Part shown: positions 35,601 through 47,118 of the stretch, one piece after another
Layout of the letters: each line of letters opens with the position of its first letter
How positions within the stretch are numbered: position 1 is the stretch's first letter
Assembly (NCBI GenBank): GCA_030144725.1
Contig: JASKMD010000002.1
Coordinates: forward strand, 5,087,362 to 5,151,361
Reading direction: 5' to 3'
DNA length: 64,000 bases
Source: Haematococcus lacustris
Taxonomy: Eukaryota; Chlorophyta; Chlorophyceae; Chlamydomonadales; Haematococcaceae
The notes under the pieces: generated by a model
Databases searched by the model: none
Told to the model about the DNA's origin: nothing
The model's input: the letters and a program-made list of their open reading frames with translations, nothing else
Made by a program: the position numbers and the translations under genes

Positions 35601-38600
35601 CTGTCAGCCCTGCTGCGCTGCATAGCCTGGTTTTCTGCACCATTGGCTGGTGGCCTGCCATTCAGCTCTGCATTGCATGATGGCTGCAGCTAGGCGGACA
35701 GCTGGCAAACCTGTCACCATCCCGGTTCAAGGAAGCCTTTTTCTTGGGCATGAGCTCCCAAGTGCCTGAGCAGCTGAGGTCGGCCACCTACAACCTCATC
35801 GCCTTCATAGGTGCGCCACTGGCAGCTCTGCATGCTTGTCGCCCTGTCTTGCAAAGCATGCACAGGAGACACTCACCTCCTTTGTCCTGTGCGTGTGCGT
35901 AGGCAGTCCTGGCGTGTTGAAGGTAAGGGGCAATGGCTAGTATTGCTGGTTGTATTGCTGATAGTTGCAATGTGAGCCACCCAGTACATGACCATCAAGT
36001 GCATTTGCCTGTGTGTCTGCAGCAAGTGCTACAGATCCCACTTGTACTGGCCGCGCCGTTCCGAAGCTCAGGTGCACGAGCTGTGGTGGAGAGGCAGCTC
36101 AGCATGCTGCATTGCAGTAAATGCACGCAATTGTTAGCTGGTTGGTGCCCCTCCTTAACCTTGATCTGCAGGCCTGCTCTCCTACCAGGCTCGTGAGGCT
36201 TCCCAGCAGTCAGGTGAGCGGGCAGGGAGAGCACCCCTGCTTTGCAAGCAGGACGGATAGTGAGCATATTGGGTCTATGGATAGTTCTCCGCTTTGCTGA
36301 TGGACTCCGCTTTGCTATGGACTCCGCTTTGCTGGCTGTCTTGGTGCGTTGCAGGGGAAAGCAGTGCTCCAACATCACAAGCCCCATTGCTGGACCCGAT
36401 GCAACAGCCAGGTCAGGCATTGCAAGAGCTGGGATCCACGTGACAAACATCAAGTGCTGCATGGAATGGGTATAATACTTACTCGCCGACACCCATTGGC
36501 AGCTGGCAAGCCAGGCATACACACTTGTGTGGCAGTTGCCCATCAGCTGCCAGCTCACATCAGCACATGACATCAACACGTATGGGGCATTTGCCCACGC
36601 ACTGGCTGACATAAACATACATGGGGCATTTGCCCATCTGCAGCCGAACACTGCTGCATTGCCGTAGCATAGACCACTTGCCTTACCACTGCACTTACCA
36701 CCTTCACTGCTTCACCACACCATGCAGTCAATAAGAAACTTTATAAGGCTGGGCAGGAATGGAGCACATTCCGTCTTAGATATGGGATATGACTTACCAG
36801 GGTTGCCACATCTTGCTTCTCCTGGCTCCTGGCTCTCTGGCTCTCCTGGCTCTCTCCAGCATGGGCCACAATACTGCCCTGGTGCTCCATCCGTGCCGTG
36901 TGCCTACCCCAGTGTTGTTCCAGGCATGTGCATAGCATCACTTGGGACATGGCACCTCGGACCGTGCGGGTCAGCACTCAGCAAGTCATTTCACTGCATG
37001 GAGGCACCACTTCCTGCACAATGTGCCCTTGTGTGCTTGTTGTGGCTGTGACCATGTCTTGCTACCTGCCTGCAGGCCTCAATGCGTGGCGCAGCCAGGG
37101 TTATAACTACTCTGATGTGGTGGTGGGTGCTGGACTTGCAACCTAGCTGCAGCCAGTGCTTAGAGCGTCTGCTCCGTCCCACTCTCTCTTCCTGACTTGC
37201 GCCTGATGTTGCTAGTGGCCAGGTTGAAAGACCAACAAGATATGGCTACCCATACGATGGTGATTTACACCACTATAACCACCCACACCTGTATTTTCCC
37301 CCCCGTCCAGGAGTACAACGGAGCGTTGCTGCAGATCCTGCAGCTGCCAGGCACAGCCATGGACATCCGTTTTGCCTGTGAGTGACTTGCCTGGCAGCTG
37401 GCAGCTGACCCAAGCATCAATAGCTCCACCTCGCCTGACATGCGATGGATGTATTATGGATGTATCATCATCATCTACATCTCACATTGCATCTACACAT
37501 TGTATGGCGCATACAAGCCTAAATGGAGTGCCCAAGACAGCTGAGAGCCGTAGGATTGGATGTATCACCTATGTAGCAACTATGCCCTCGCCATCGGCGC
37601 CGTGTATGGCGCATACAAGCCAAGATGGCTGTATCATCAGCCTCAGCTGGTCATATGCCAGCTCTTTAAACAAGATCTGTCAGCAGACACCCCATGACCT
37701 GTGTGCATGCTTGATTGCAGGGCAGCAGGATCCACTTAAGGTCCTCCAAAACGCGCTGACAACCCTGCTCACCACCACCACTAGCCAGGTGCGACACCAC
37801 AACTTGACTTGACCTACGACATATCATCTACTTAAGGAGCGAGTCAGAAGCTTAGCATGGGAGGTGAAAGGTTACATTGTGCCCCTGCTGCTGCATTTCG
37901 GATATCTCTTTGCCACACACATCCTGAGATGCAGGATTGGCCTGCTGCTGCACATACTGAGATGCAGGTGTCTGGCAGTGCTGGCGGCCCCTCCACTGAC
38001 ACCACTGCTGTCATTGCTGCCACCATGGACGCCATGACAGCTGGGCTGCGTCTGGTCCGTGACTCTGTGGCTGGCGGAGCAGAAGGCTTCAGGGAGCAGC
38101 TGTGGGGCACCACTGGCTTTGTGCCACCCGCCCTGCCACCGCCACCCTCACCTCCCAGCCCTCCTGTGCTGGCAGGTACGCTGCAAGCTGTGCTTTACCA
38201 CAATGCAGTGCCTACTTCCCTGCTGCTCTATAGTCAGCTGTTGGCTCACTGCCAGGCTGTGGCTGTGGCTGCAGGTTCGCCTGGCCTCAGCAAGCGTGAG
38301 ACATCCATCGTGATTGCTGTGTCTGTGGTGGTGTGCTGCCTGGTGCTGGGGCTGCTGGGCATCATCACTGCCCACTGGCGCCGCAACGCCCGGCTGCAGC
38401 GCTCCCTGATGGGCCATGTGCTGCCGCCTGCTGCGGGCGACACGGCCACCCTGGTCATCACGGACGTGCAGGGCTCCAGCAAGCTCTGGGTGAGGCCTGG
38501 TTTATATGTGGCCTTGGCTAGCGTTAGTCTGACTTCTGGCTGAGCACAAGCAACCGCTACCAGCAGGTCAGGGGTGATGCTGCTGCTGCTGGCTGGCTGA

Positions 38601-41600
38601 CCCTGGCTGCAGGAGGTGCTGCCTGCCGCAGTGGTAGAGGCCAGCATGAAGCTGCATGACAACCTGGTGGGTTGGCGTCCATCCCTCAGGCAGTGCTTGT
38701 GCTGTGCCGGCCAATAGCGGTGGCATCCCATCGGTCAGTATGCTCATGTTCACTAGCTCATTGTCACAGCATATCACGTTAGGTAGTGTTCCACCCCTTC
38801 CCTGGCACACTCCCCACCCACCGTGATGCCATGCTGATGATGACTCACCCTGTTGCAGCTGTGGGTTGGCTGCTCATTTCAAAGACTGGTGCATTTGTTG
38901 TCAGAGTTGCCTATACCCCCTTGACCCTACACCGTAGCCCTGCCCATTGTACCATGTTCACCGCAGATCAGGCGTCTGGCCCAGGACCACGCAGGCTATG
39001 AGTTTGGGACTGAGGGTGACAGGTGCGGGCAGCAGAAGCAGTGGCGCCCAGTCTGTGACTGCAAGCAGTGATTCGAACTGGGCCTGTGCCTGTTGGTGCC
39101 TGCCTCCCATGCCTGCAGCTTCCTCTTGTGCTTCCACACCGCAGCAGCAGCCGTCCGCTTTGCAATACAGCTCCAGGTGAGACCTGGACGGTCACCGTAA
39201 CGCTGTTCAATTGCGTACTGTCTAGGCAGCTTCGTCAGCATGCTGCGCACCTCACCGCTGCCTGCCCATGTCTTGCAGGAAGCTCTCCTCTTGTGCACGA
39301 CGTGGCCGGCGGAGCTGCAGGTCGCCGGCAGTCCCGGCCTGCCTCTGTACCTCGCGCCAGAGCACACCGGCACCAGCAAGTCATCCTCCGGAAGTGCCCC
39401 GCAACACTCATTCATCAGCCTGGCATCAGCAGCAACGACTTGGAACGGCCATGACCGCGCTTCACCCCCGTCATACAGAGCCAGTGCGCTCCTCTCGCGC
39501 ACGGCAAAGTCGCTTAAGGTTTTGCGATTTGGCCCAAAAGCGGATGAGCGCAGCCGGGTCAGCTCACAGTCGCGAGTCGATCTGGCGCAGGAGTACAGCC
39601 GGCACAGCGGCGAGGGCAGCGCGTCCCAGCCTGCAAGCCGCAGCGGCAATGGTGCAGCGGCGGTGGGCCCGGAACACCTGCTGCAGCAGCGACTGAACCC
39701 AGTCTTCTCAGTGGGAAAGAGTCACCACAGCACCTCAAGCGCCACATCAGCACACCAGGTCCAGCCTACAGCATCACATCCATCCACACGAAGCATCAAC
39801 ATTGAGCTGGTCACATCACAACCGCAGCAGGCGGCCCCTGGACGCAGCATAGCGGTGCATGCCGTTGAGGTGCGCCACTCAATTGTATCCTTTGCTATGT
39901 TTCGTCAGGCGGGCTGCCTAGGTTGGGTGGGGCATGCATGCCTGTCATGAATGGGAGGGGCATGGCTGCAGGTACATATGCCTGCTACCTCGGTGAAGGG
40001 TCCTGGAGCACAAATGGTGCTCTGACCTTGCCTTACTCTGCTGTTGCTGTGCGCAGGGCCTGCTCGGCCTGTTTGCCCACCAGCCGACAGCACGTCCAGC
40101 TGGGCCCCTAGATGGCAAGCTCAGCACTGTTGTCAGCTCCAAGAGCTCCATCTGTCCACCTCAGGTGAGCATAGCCATCCCTTTCCTATGGACCTGCTGC
40201 TGCTGCTGCCCGTATGGCGTAGGAGTATGGCACATGGATAACCATGTTATGTGAGTGCCGCTCATGTGCCTGCTCCCCTCCCTGTCGCCCTGACCACCCC
40301 AACTCCTCTAGTGGTGCAGCGTCCCAAGTCCTCAAGTGCTGTTGCCCTCCCCATTGCATGTTTAGCAGGTGCCCCTCAAGTGCTGTTGCCCTCCCCATTG
40401 CAGGACCAGGTTGGCTCCTCTAGTGGTGCTGCCACCACCTCCCAGCTAGACCTGTCCACTGCCTCGCACTCAGCGCTGGGTCAGGGCCGTGTGGGCTGGC
40501 AGCAGCTGTGTGCCATGTACCGGGAGGTGGGGCCAGAGGCGCCGGCTGCCCTCATGGTGCTGGCGGGGCTGCGGGTGCGGGTGGTGAGTGAGCCTGCCTG
40601 GCAGGGCCCTGCCTGACGCTGCAGCACAACAGGTTGCAGCACTGAAAGCAAGCAGGGACAGGGGCAGGGACCATCAGGGGCAGGGACCAGCAATACAGCG
40701 ACCAGGCGTATAGGCCCTGTCTGACCTATTCTGTTGGTAGGGTTTCTTATGGCAGCCAGGCAAGACAGGATGAGCCCTCTGGGATCAGCCCAGCCCTGCT
40801 GCAGCACTGTGTGTGGTGCTCTGGGTGCTACAGGGCCTTCACACCGGGCTGGCTGCCAGTGAGGTGCTGGTGCAGAGCCGCATGGGCGCCAGCGCCACCA
40901 CCTATGGCGGGGCAGCCCTGGAGCTGGCCAAGGCGGTGCAGGTGAGGGGCTGGTGCGTGCACTGCCTGCTCAGCTGCCAGCTCAAGTGCGCAACACACCG
41001 CTGGCTGCTTGCTGAACCCCTGGCCCGCAGGCCTGTGCTCATGGTGGCCAGATCACACTCAGCGCCTCCACCTTCCTCAAGGTGGGCTCTGCACCACTTT
41101 GCCCTCACATGCCACTCATGGCCACCTCACCACCCTCCCAATGGTAGCAGGATGGCTTTCACATGCCACGTTGACCATGCCACCCAAACAGCATCAGGTG
41201 CAGTGAGGACCACACCACAACTCTTGATCTTGTGTATTTGAGAATGGCAGCTCAGCTGGTGGTGTTGGCTGTGCAGCTGCCTGTGGAGGAGCTGCGGGCT
41301 GCCGGCATCAGCGTGGTGCACATGGGCAAGCACCTGGTGGCAGCAGGGGAGGGCAAGCCTGAGGTGGTGCTGGACCTGTACTGCGCCACACTGGGCGCCC
41401 CGGCCCATGCTCACCGGCTGTGGGCCCTGGGGCCGCTCAGGTGGGGCGGAGCACCTGGTGCCATGCATGTCTGCCACTGTGCCATGTGCCCACCACACCA
41501 TGCAGGGAACATGACTCTTGTGGCTGAAACCATGGAGCTCTTTGTGGCTTACTAGATGTAAGACCCAATCCATGCTGCAGCTGCCCCTGACCTGACCTCA

Positions 41601-43287
41601 CTCTGCAGGAGTGTGCGGCAGCTGGAGCCAGGTGTGCTGCATGCCCCTATTGGTAGCGCCACCACCGCCTTCATGTCAGTGGCTGGCCTGGCCCACGTCA
41701 AGGCATGGGACGCTAGCCTTGCCCAGGTGACTGCATTGACTACAGCCCACCTGCACAACAGGCAACACAACTCATGCTGCTCATCCATTGCTGCATGTGT
41801 GCACCTGCCTGCCTGCCTCCTTGTCTGCAGGAGTGTCTGTCCCTGTACCAGGCCACAGCCCAGCGGGCGCTGCAGCATGTGGCTGGGCAGCAGCTGCCTG
41901 CCGGCTACCTGGTCTCCAGTGTGGAAGCGGATGGCATGATCCTGGCCGCCTTCCCCAGCAGCCTGCAGTGCCTGCACTGGGCGCTGCTCACCCTCACCAC
42001 CTGCAAGGACCTGGACTGGCCCCAGGCGCTGCTGGACAGCCCGCTGGGCGAAGAAGTGGTCATCCACCAATACGGCCAGCCCAGCCGCATGTTCGAAGAC
42101 GCTGCTTGCATGTCTATGCGGGCGTCCACACCCTCCTCTCTCGTGCTGTCGGGCCTGGAGGGCGACATGCGGCCAAGCGCTTCACGCACAGCTCGTGCCG
42201 CGGGGGCTCAGTGGGTCGGCGCCAGCTCGCTCGGTGGAGATCGCAACCACTTCACAGTCCGGCTTTTCCGCGGCCTGCGACTCCGGGTGCGTTGCGTGGT
42301 CCTGACAGTCGTCTTGGAGGGTCATGAGGTGCTAGCCGCTGGCTATTCCGTTTTGAGCAAACATGCGTGCTGCTTTCCGCTTATGCTGCTGGCCTGGTGC
42401 AGGTTGGGGTTGATGTGGGTGAGGTGGCCTGCGACCTCACGCCAGCCAATGGCCGCTTCAACTACCGTGGACGCTGCCTCAACCGTGCGGCACGCATCAA
42501 CAGCATCGCTGAGTCAGGCCAGGTGGGCAGATTCTAATATTCATTGGTAGTGCATCCTGCTCTTGCATTGGTTGCATGCATTCAATGGTTGCCAGGATGC
42601 TTGTCATCACAACCCATGGCTGACATCAGCTGCGCCGCCACGCTGCAGGTGTGGTGCTCTGAGGCGGCCTGGGCTGCAGCACGGGGTGCTGCCTCACCTG
42701 CCCTGACCTCCTCACAAGCACATGGTGCTGCCTCAGCTGCTGCGGCAGTGCATGTCACCAGCTCAGCCAGCTGGTCAGCCCAGAGCCAGCAGCGGGAGGG
42801 CGGCCTGGCCATAGCCAAGTCAGTGCAGAGCGCCACAACCCAACCCAGCCAGTACACCCTGACCGACCAGCAGGCTGCTGCACCTACAAAGCTAAGGCCT
42901 GCTGCTGTTTCTGAGGCCAGCCCTGCCCCTGCACCAGCATTGTTGGACATCAGTGCTGCCCAGCATACCTCTCCTCTTGGCATGCCTGCTAATGATCAGA
43001 CGCTGGCAGCACAATGGCAGCAGGCACAGCATCAGCTGCACAGCAGCTCAGCACCAACTGCAGCCACTGAGGGCGGCGCTGTGGCGGGGGGCAGCCTGCC
43101 CGTGGTGCTGCCTGACCAGCTGCCACCACTGGTGGCTCAGCCCCTTGGGCAGGTGGAGCTGCGTGGCATCCCAGGCCAGGTGACGCTGCTGCAGGTGGCC
43201 CTGGCATCCCACACCGGCAGGGCCCAGCAGGAGGCGTCAGCCAGGCTAGGCCTCACCGCGCCTGGCTTGCAACTCAATGCTGTGTGA
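32621..43287 (+). CDS. Receptor-like class III nucleotide cyclase, copy B (one-base break at exon 9)
   Basis: Exons: 32621-32838, 33062-33176, 33485-33643, 33728-33847, 33931-33993, 34261-34611, 34690-34838, 35100-35207, 35690-35810, 35903-35922, 36023-36071, 36172-36213, 36355-36411, 37076-37122, 37311-37377, 37721-37788, 37968-38175, 38275-38489, 38613-38666, 38967-39022, 39119-39176, 39279-39869, 40057-40164, 40404-40583, 40834-40941, 41031-41081, 41256-41440, 41609-41726, 41831-42286, 42403-42522, 42649-43287. It starts with a signal peptide and a Cys-containing leader (SNCSESVQRASDQCFEDTAR). The ectodomain resembles bacterial extracellular solute-binding proteins. One helix (VVVCCLVLGLLGIIT) crosses the membrane, followed by C1 and a complete C2. 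Exon 9 is 121 bases against 122 in A and C: the G after the acceptor is missing, so the join reads CA|C TAG. The coding sum is 4901 bases, one short of a multiple of three. Without compensation the protein ends inside the ectodomain. A sequencing error is the main alternative. Confidence 0.83.
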
Positions 43288-43370
43288 CAGCTGTTGACCG
43301 CAACTGTTCTGGCTATTGCCACTGGCAACAAAGATTACGAGGAGACAGCATCTGGAGGTGCGGTTAGGTG
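40806..43370. repeat. Left arm of a large inverted duplication (cyclase B 3' end)
   Basis: Pairs with 44554-47118 on the opposite strand. Coordinates of matching features always add to 87924, so there are no net indels over about 2.5 kb, and most translated segments are identical. Identity falls off before 40806 and after about 43370. Similarity around 42940-43115 is lower. Confidence 0.85.
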
Positions 43371-44553
43371 TGCTCTGGTAGGGATTGGCGAGGATGGGGA
43401 GTATGAAGTGGCACATGAGCATCGCGATGTGCAATGTTGAGGTGATGGCACAGCCAAGGCTGCAAGGCCATCGCAAGAACATGCATCAGTGCCTTGGGCC
43501 GCTGAGCGCGATAGCTGTTCGCTGATCAAAGCCCCACTAAGCAGGTTATTCCCGGCACAACGCGATCACGATTCTCAACACCCCCGCCCGCCCCGGCACA
43601 GGTGCACATCAGCCCGAGCAGCCCGCTAGCTTCGCTTTGACGAGCTGCACCGCCCTGCGCAAAAATCGCTGTATAACTATTAAAGACCGGTCGGAGTTTA
43701 TCAGGGGTGCAGCCAATGGCGGGGGTGACCTCCTGCTGACCACAGCAATGTCTATTAGATGCCAATTCGCATCACCAGTAGCGCTCAGATTAGCCGCGCC
43801 AAGGGCTCACTTCGTATTGCTTCCCGATGGGCACTGGCATGCTGCTTTACAAAGCTCCGCATGCCATGAGGCAGGTTCAGGTTGGGCAACAATGGTTGTG
43901 AGTGGAGACAGATCGGTTAGAAACGTTTCTCTTGTTGACATCACATGCACAGCAAGCCAGTCATCTTTGCCTAAGCTCTGGAGTGGGCTGCTGAAAGTCC
44001 CCAAAGGTGATAGCCATCATCACCATCAACCAGGTGCCACCCACTGTAAAGCGCTCCTGTGCTCCACGTGGATCATTATCTCCAATATCAATTACAGGCC
44101 AAAACCATCATCATCCTTCCCCATTGCCAAGCTGTCGTAAAGCTACATGGAGCAAATGCACAGTAATGAGGAGATAACCCTCGTGCCATTGATACTTCAT
44201 GCCTGTACCTAAGGTGACTCACATTGGCTTGGGCTGATGTTGCGCACACTGTGTGGCCTGAGAGGGCAGCAACATGGGTGCAGCTACAGGACTTAGCCAC
44301 ATACTATGGTCTGGTGCAAGAATAACCTATGAAGGGTAGTGGCAAGGCTGCACTCACCACTCAGGTACTACCACTCACTGAGTTCCAACACTAAATGGCA
44401 CTCTGCACTAGTCGCACTGGTTGTTAACTTCACATGCGCCTCAAGTATCCAGCTGGCTGTGCATTCACTGAGGTGTTGGATGTGCTTCTCCCCTCTCATT
44501 GCACATGACCATGCCTCTGTGCCTCCCCTCCCTCGCCAATCCCTACTGGATCA
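43371..44553. other. Spacer between the two palindrome arms, no gene recognised
   Basis: The 3' flanks of B and C become dissimilar within about 100 bases of each arm end. A 167-codon open frame at 43637-44140 has no domain. A 28-base block at 43704-43731 is an exact reverse complement of 61776-61803. TGTAA words occur near 44045 (+) and, as the complement, near 44093, and could end the B and C transcripts. Confidence 0.5.
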
Positions 44554-47118
44554 CACCTAACCGCACCTCCAGATGCTGCCTCCTCGTAATCTTTGTTGCC
44601 AGTGGCAATAGCCAGAACAGTTGCGGTCAACAGCTGTCACACAGCATTGAGTTGCAAGCCAGGCGCGGTGAGGCCTAGCCTGGCTGACGCCTCCTGCTGG
44701 GCCCTGCCGGTGTGGGATGCCAGGGCCACCTGTAGCAGCGTCACCTGGCCTGGGATGCCACGCAGCTCCACCTGCCCCAGGGGCTGAGCCACCAGTGGCG
44801 GCAGCTGGTCAGGCAGCACCACAGCCAGGCTGCTCCCTGCCATATCACTGCCTTCAGTGACTGCAGTTAGTGCTGAGCTGCTGTGCAGCTGATGCTGTGC
44901 CTGCTGCCATTGTGCTGCCAGCGTCTGATCATCAGCAGGCATGCCAAGAGGAGAGGTATGCTGGGCAGCACTGATGTCCAACGATGCTGGTGCAGGGGCA
45001 GGGCTGGCCTCAGAAACAGCAGCAGGCCTTAGCTTTGTAGGTGCAGCAGCCTGCTGGTCGGTCAGGGTGTACTGGCTGGGTTGGGTTGTGGCGCTCTGCA
45101 CTGACTTGGCTATGGCCAGGCCGCCCTCCCGCTGCTGGCTCTGGGCTGACCAGCTGGCTGAGCTGGTGACATGCACTGCCGCAGCAGCTGAGGCAGCACC
45201 ATGTGCTTGTGAGGAGGTCAGGGCAGGTGAGGCAGCACCCCGTGCTGCAGCCCAGGCCGCCTCAGAGCACCACACCTGCAGCGTGGCGGCGCAGCTGATG
45301 TCAGCCATGGGTTGTGATGACAAGCATCCTGGCAACCATTGAATGCATGCAACCAATGCAAGAGCAGGATGCACTACCAATGAATATTAGAATCTGCCCA
45401 CCTGGCCTGACTCAGCGATGCTGTTGATGCGTGCCGCACGGTTGAGGCAGCGTCCACGGTAGTTGAAGCGGCCATTGGCTGGCGTGAGGTCGCAGGCCAC
45501 CTCACCCACATCAACCCCAACCTGCACCAGGCCAGCAGCATAAGCGGAAAGCAGCACGCATGTTTGCTCAAAACGGAATAGCCAGCGGCTAGCACCTCAT
45601 GACCCTCCAAGACGACTGTCAGGACCACGCAACGCACCCGGAGTCGCAGGCCGCGGAAAAGCCGGACTGTGAAGTGGTTGCGATCTCCACCGAGCGAGCT
45701 GGCGCCGACCCACTGAGCCCCCGCGGCACGAGCTGTGCGTGAAGCGCTTGGCCGCATGTCGCCCTCCAGGCCCGACAGCACGAGAGAGGAGGGTGTGGAC
45801 GCCCGCATAGACATGCAAGCAGCGTCTTCGAACATGCGGCTGGGCTGGCCGTATTGGTGGATGACCACTTCTTCGCCCAGCGGGCTGTCCAGCAGCGCCT
45901 GGGGCCAGTCCAGGTCCTTGCAGGTGGTGAGGGTGAGCAGCGCCCAGTGCAGGCACTGCAGGCTGCTGGGGAAGGCGGCCAGGATCATGCCATCCGCTTC
46001 CACACTGGAGACCAGGTAGCCGGCAGGCAGCTGCTGCCCAGCCACATGCTGCAGCGCCCGCTGGGCTGTGGCCTGGTACAGGGACAGACACTCCTGCAGA
46101 CAAGGAGGCAGGCAGGCAGGTGCACACATGCAGCAATGGATGAGCAGCATGAGTTGTGTTGCCTGTTGTGCAGGTGGGCTGTAGTCAATGCAGTCACCTG
46201 GGCAAGGCTAGCGTCCCATGCCTTGACGTGGGCCAGGCCAGCCACTGACATGAAGGCGGTGGTGGCGCTACCAATAGGGGCATGCAGCACACCTGGCTCC
46301 AGCTGCCGCACACTCCTGCAGAGTGAGGTCAGGTCAGGGGCAGCTGCAGCATGGATTGGGTCTTACATCTAGTAAGCCACAAAGAGCTCCATGGTTTCAG
46401 CCACAAGAGTCATGTTCCCTGCATGGTGTGGTGGGCACATGGCACAGTGGCAGACATGCATGGCACCAGGTGCTCCGCCCCACCTGAGCGGCCCCAGGGC
46501 CCACAGCCGGTGAGCATGGGCCGGGGCGCCCAGTGTGGCGCAGTACAGGTCCAGCACCACCTCAGGCTTGCCCTCCCCTGCTGCCACCAGGTGCTTGCCC
46601 ATGTGCACCACGCTGATGCCGGCAGCCCGCAGCTCCTCCACAGGCAGCTGCACAGCCAACACCACCAGCTGAGCTGCCATTCTCAAATACACAAGATCAA
46701 GAGTTGTGGTGTGGTCCTCACTGCACCTGATGCTGTTTGGGTGGCATGGTCAACGTGGCATGTGAAAGCCATCCTGCTACCATTGGGAGGGTGGTGAGGT
46801 GGCCATGAGTGGCATGTGAGGGCAAAGTGGTGCAGAGCCCACCTTGAGGAAGGTGGAGGCGCTGAGTGTGATCTGGCCACCATGAGCACAGGCCTGCGGG
46901 CCAGGGGTTCAGCAAGCAGCCAGCGGTGTGTTGCGCACTTGAGCTGGCAGCTGAGCAGGCAGTGCACGCACCAGCCCCTCACCTGCACCGCCTTGGCCAG
47001 CTCCAGGGCTGCCCCGCCATAGGTGGTGGCGCTGGCGCCCATGCGGCTCTGCACCAGCACCTCACTGGCAGCCAGCCCGGTGTGAAGGCCCTGTAGCACC
47101 CAGAGCACCACACACAGT
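44554..47118. repeat. Right arm of the large inverted duplication (cyclase C 3' end)
   Basis: Mirror of 40806-43370. It contains C exons from C1 (46983-47090) to the stop at 44637. Intron sequences match as closely as exons, which is unlike the rest of the two genes, where introns have diverged. Confidence 0.85.

Noticed and set aside
42582..42983. 133-codon frame opposite the cyclase final exon (also 44941-45342 and 25184-25585)
   Set aside because: Antisense shadow of a GC-rich coding exon; it repeats in each copy only because the exon does.
43637..44140. 167-codon open frame in the B-C spacer
   Set aside because: No domain, composition like surrounding non-coding sequence, and no homologous frame near other copies.
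40806..47118. Palindrome as a pure assembly artefact
   Set aside because: Not excluded, but the clustered differences and distinct sequences beyond both arms argue for two real loci.
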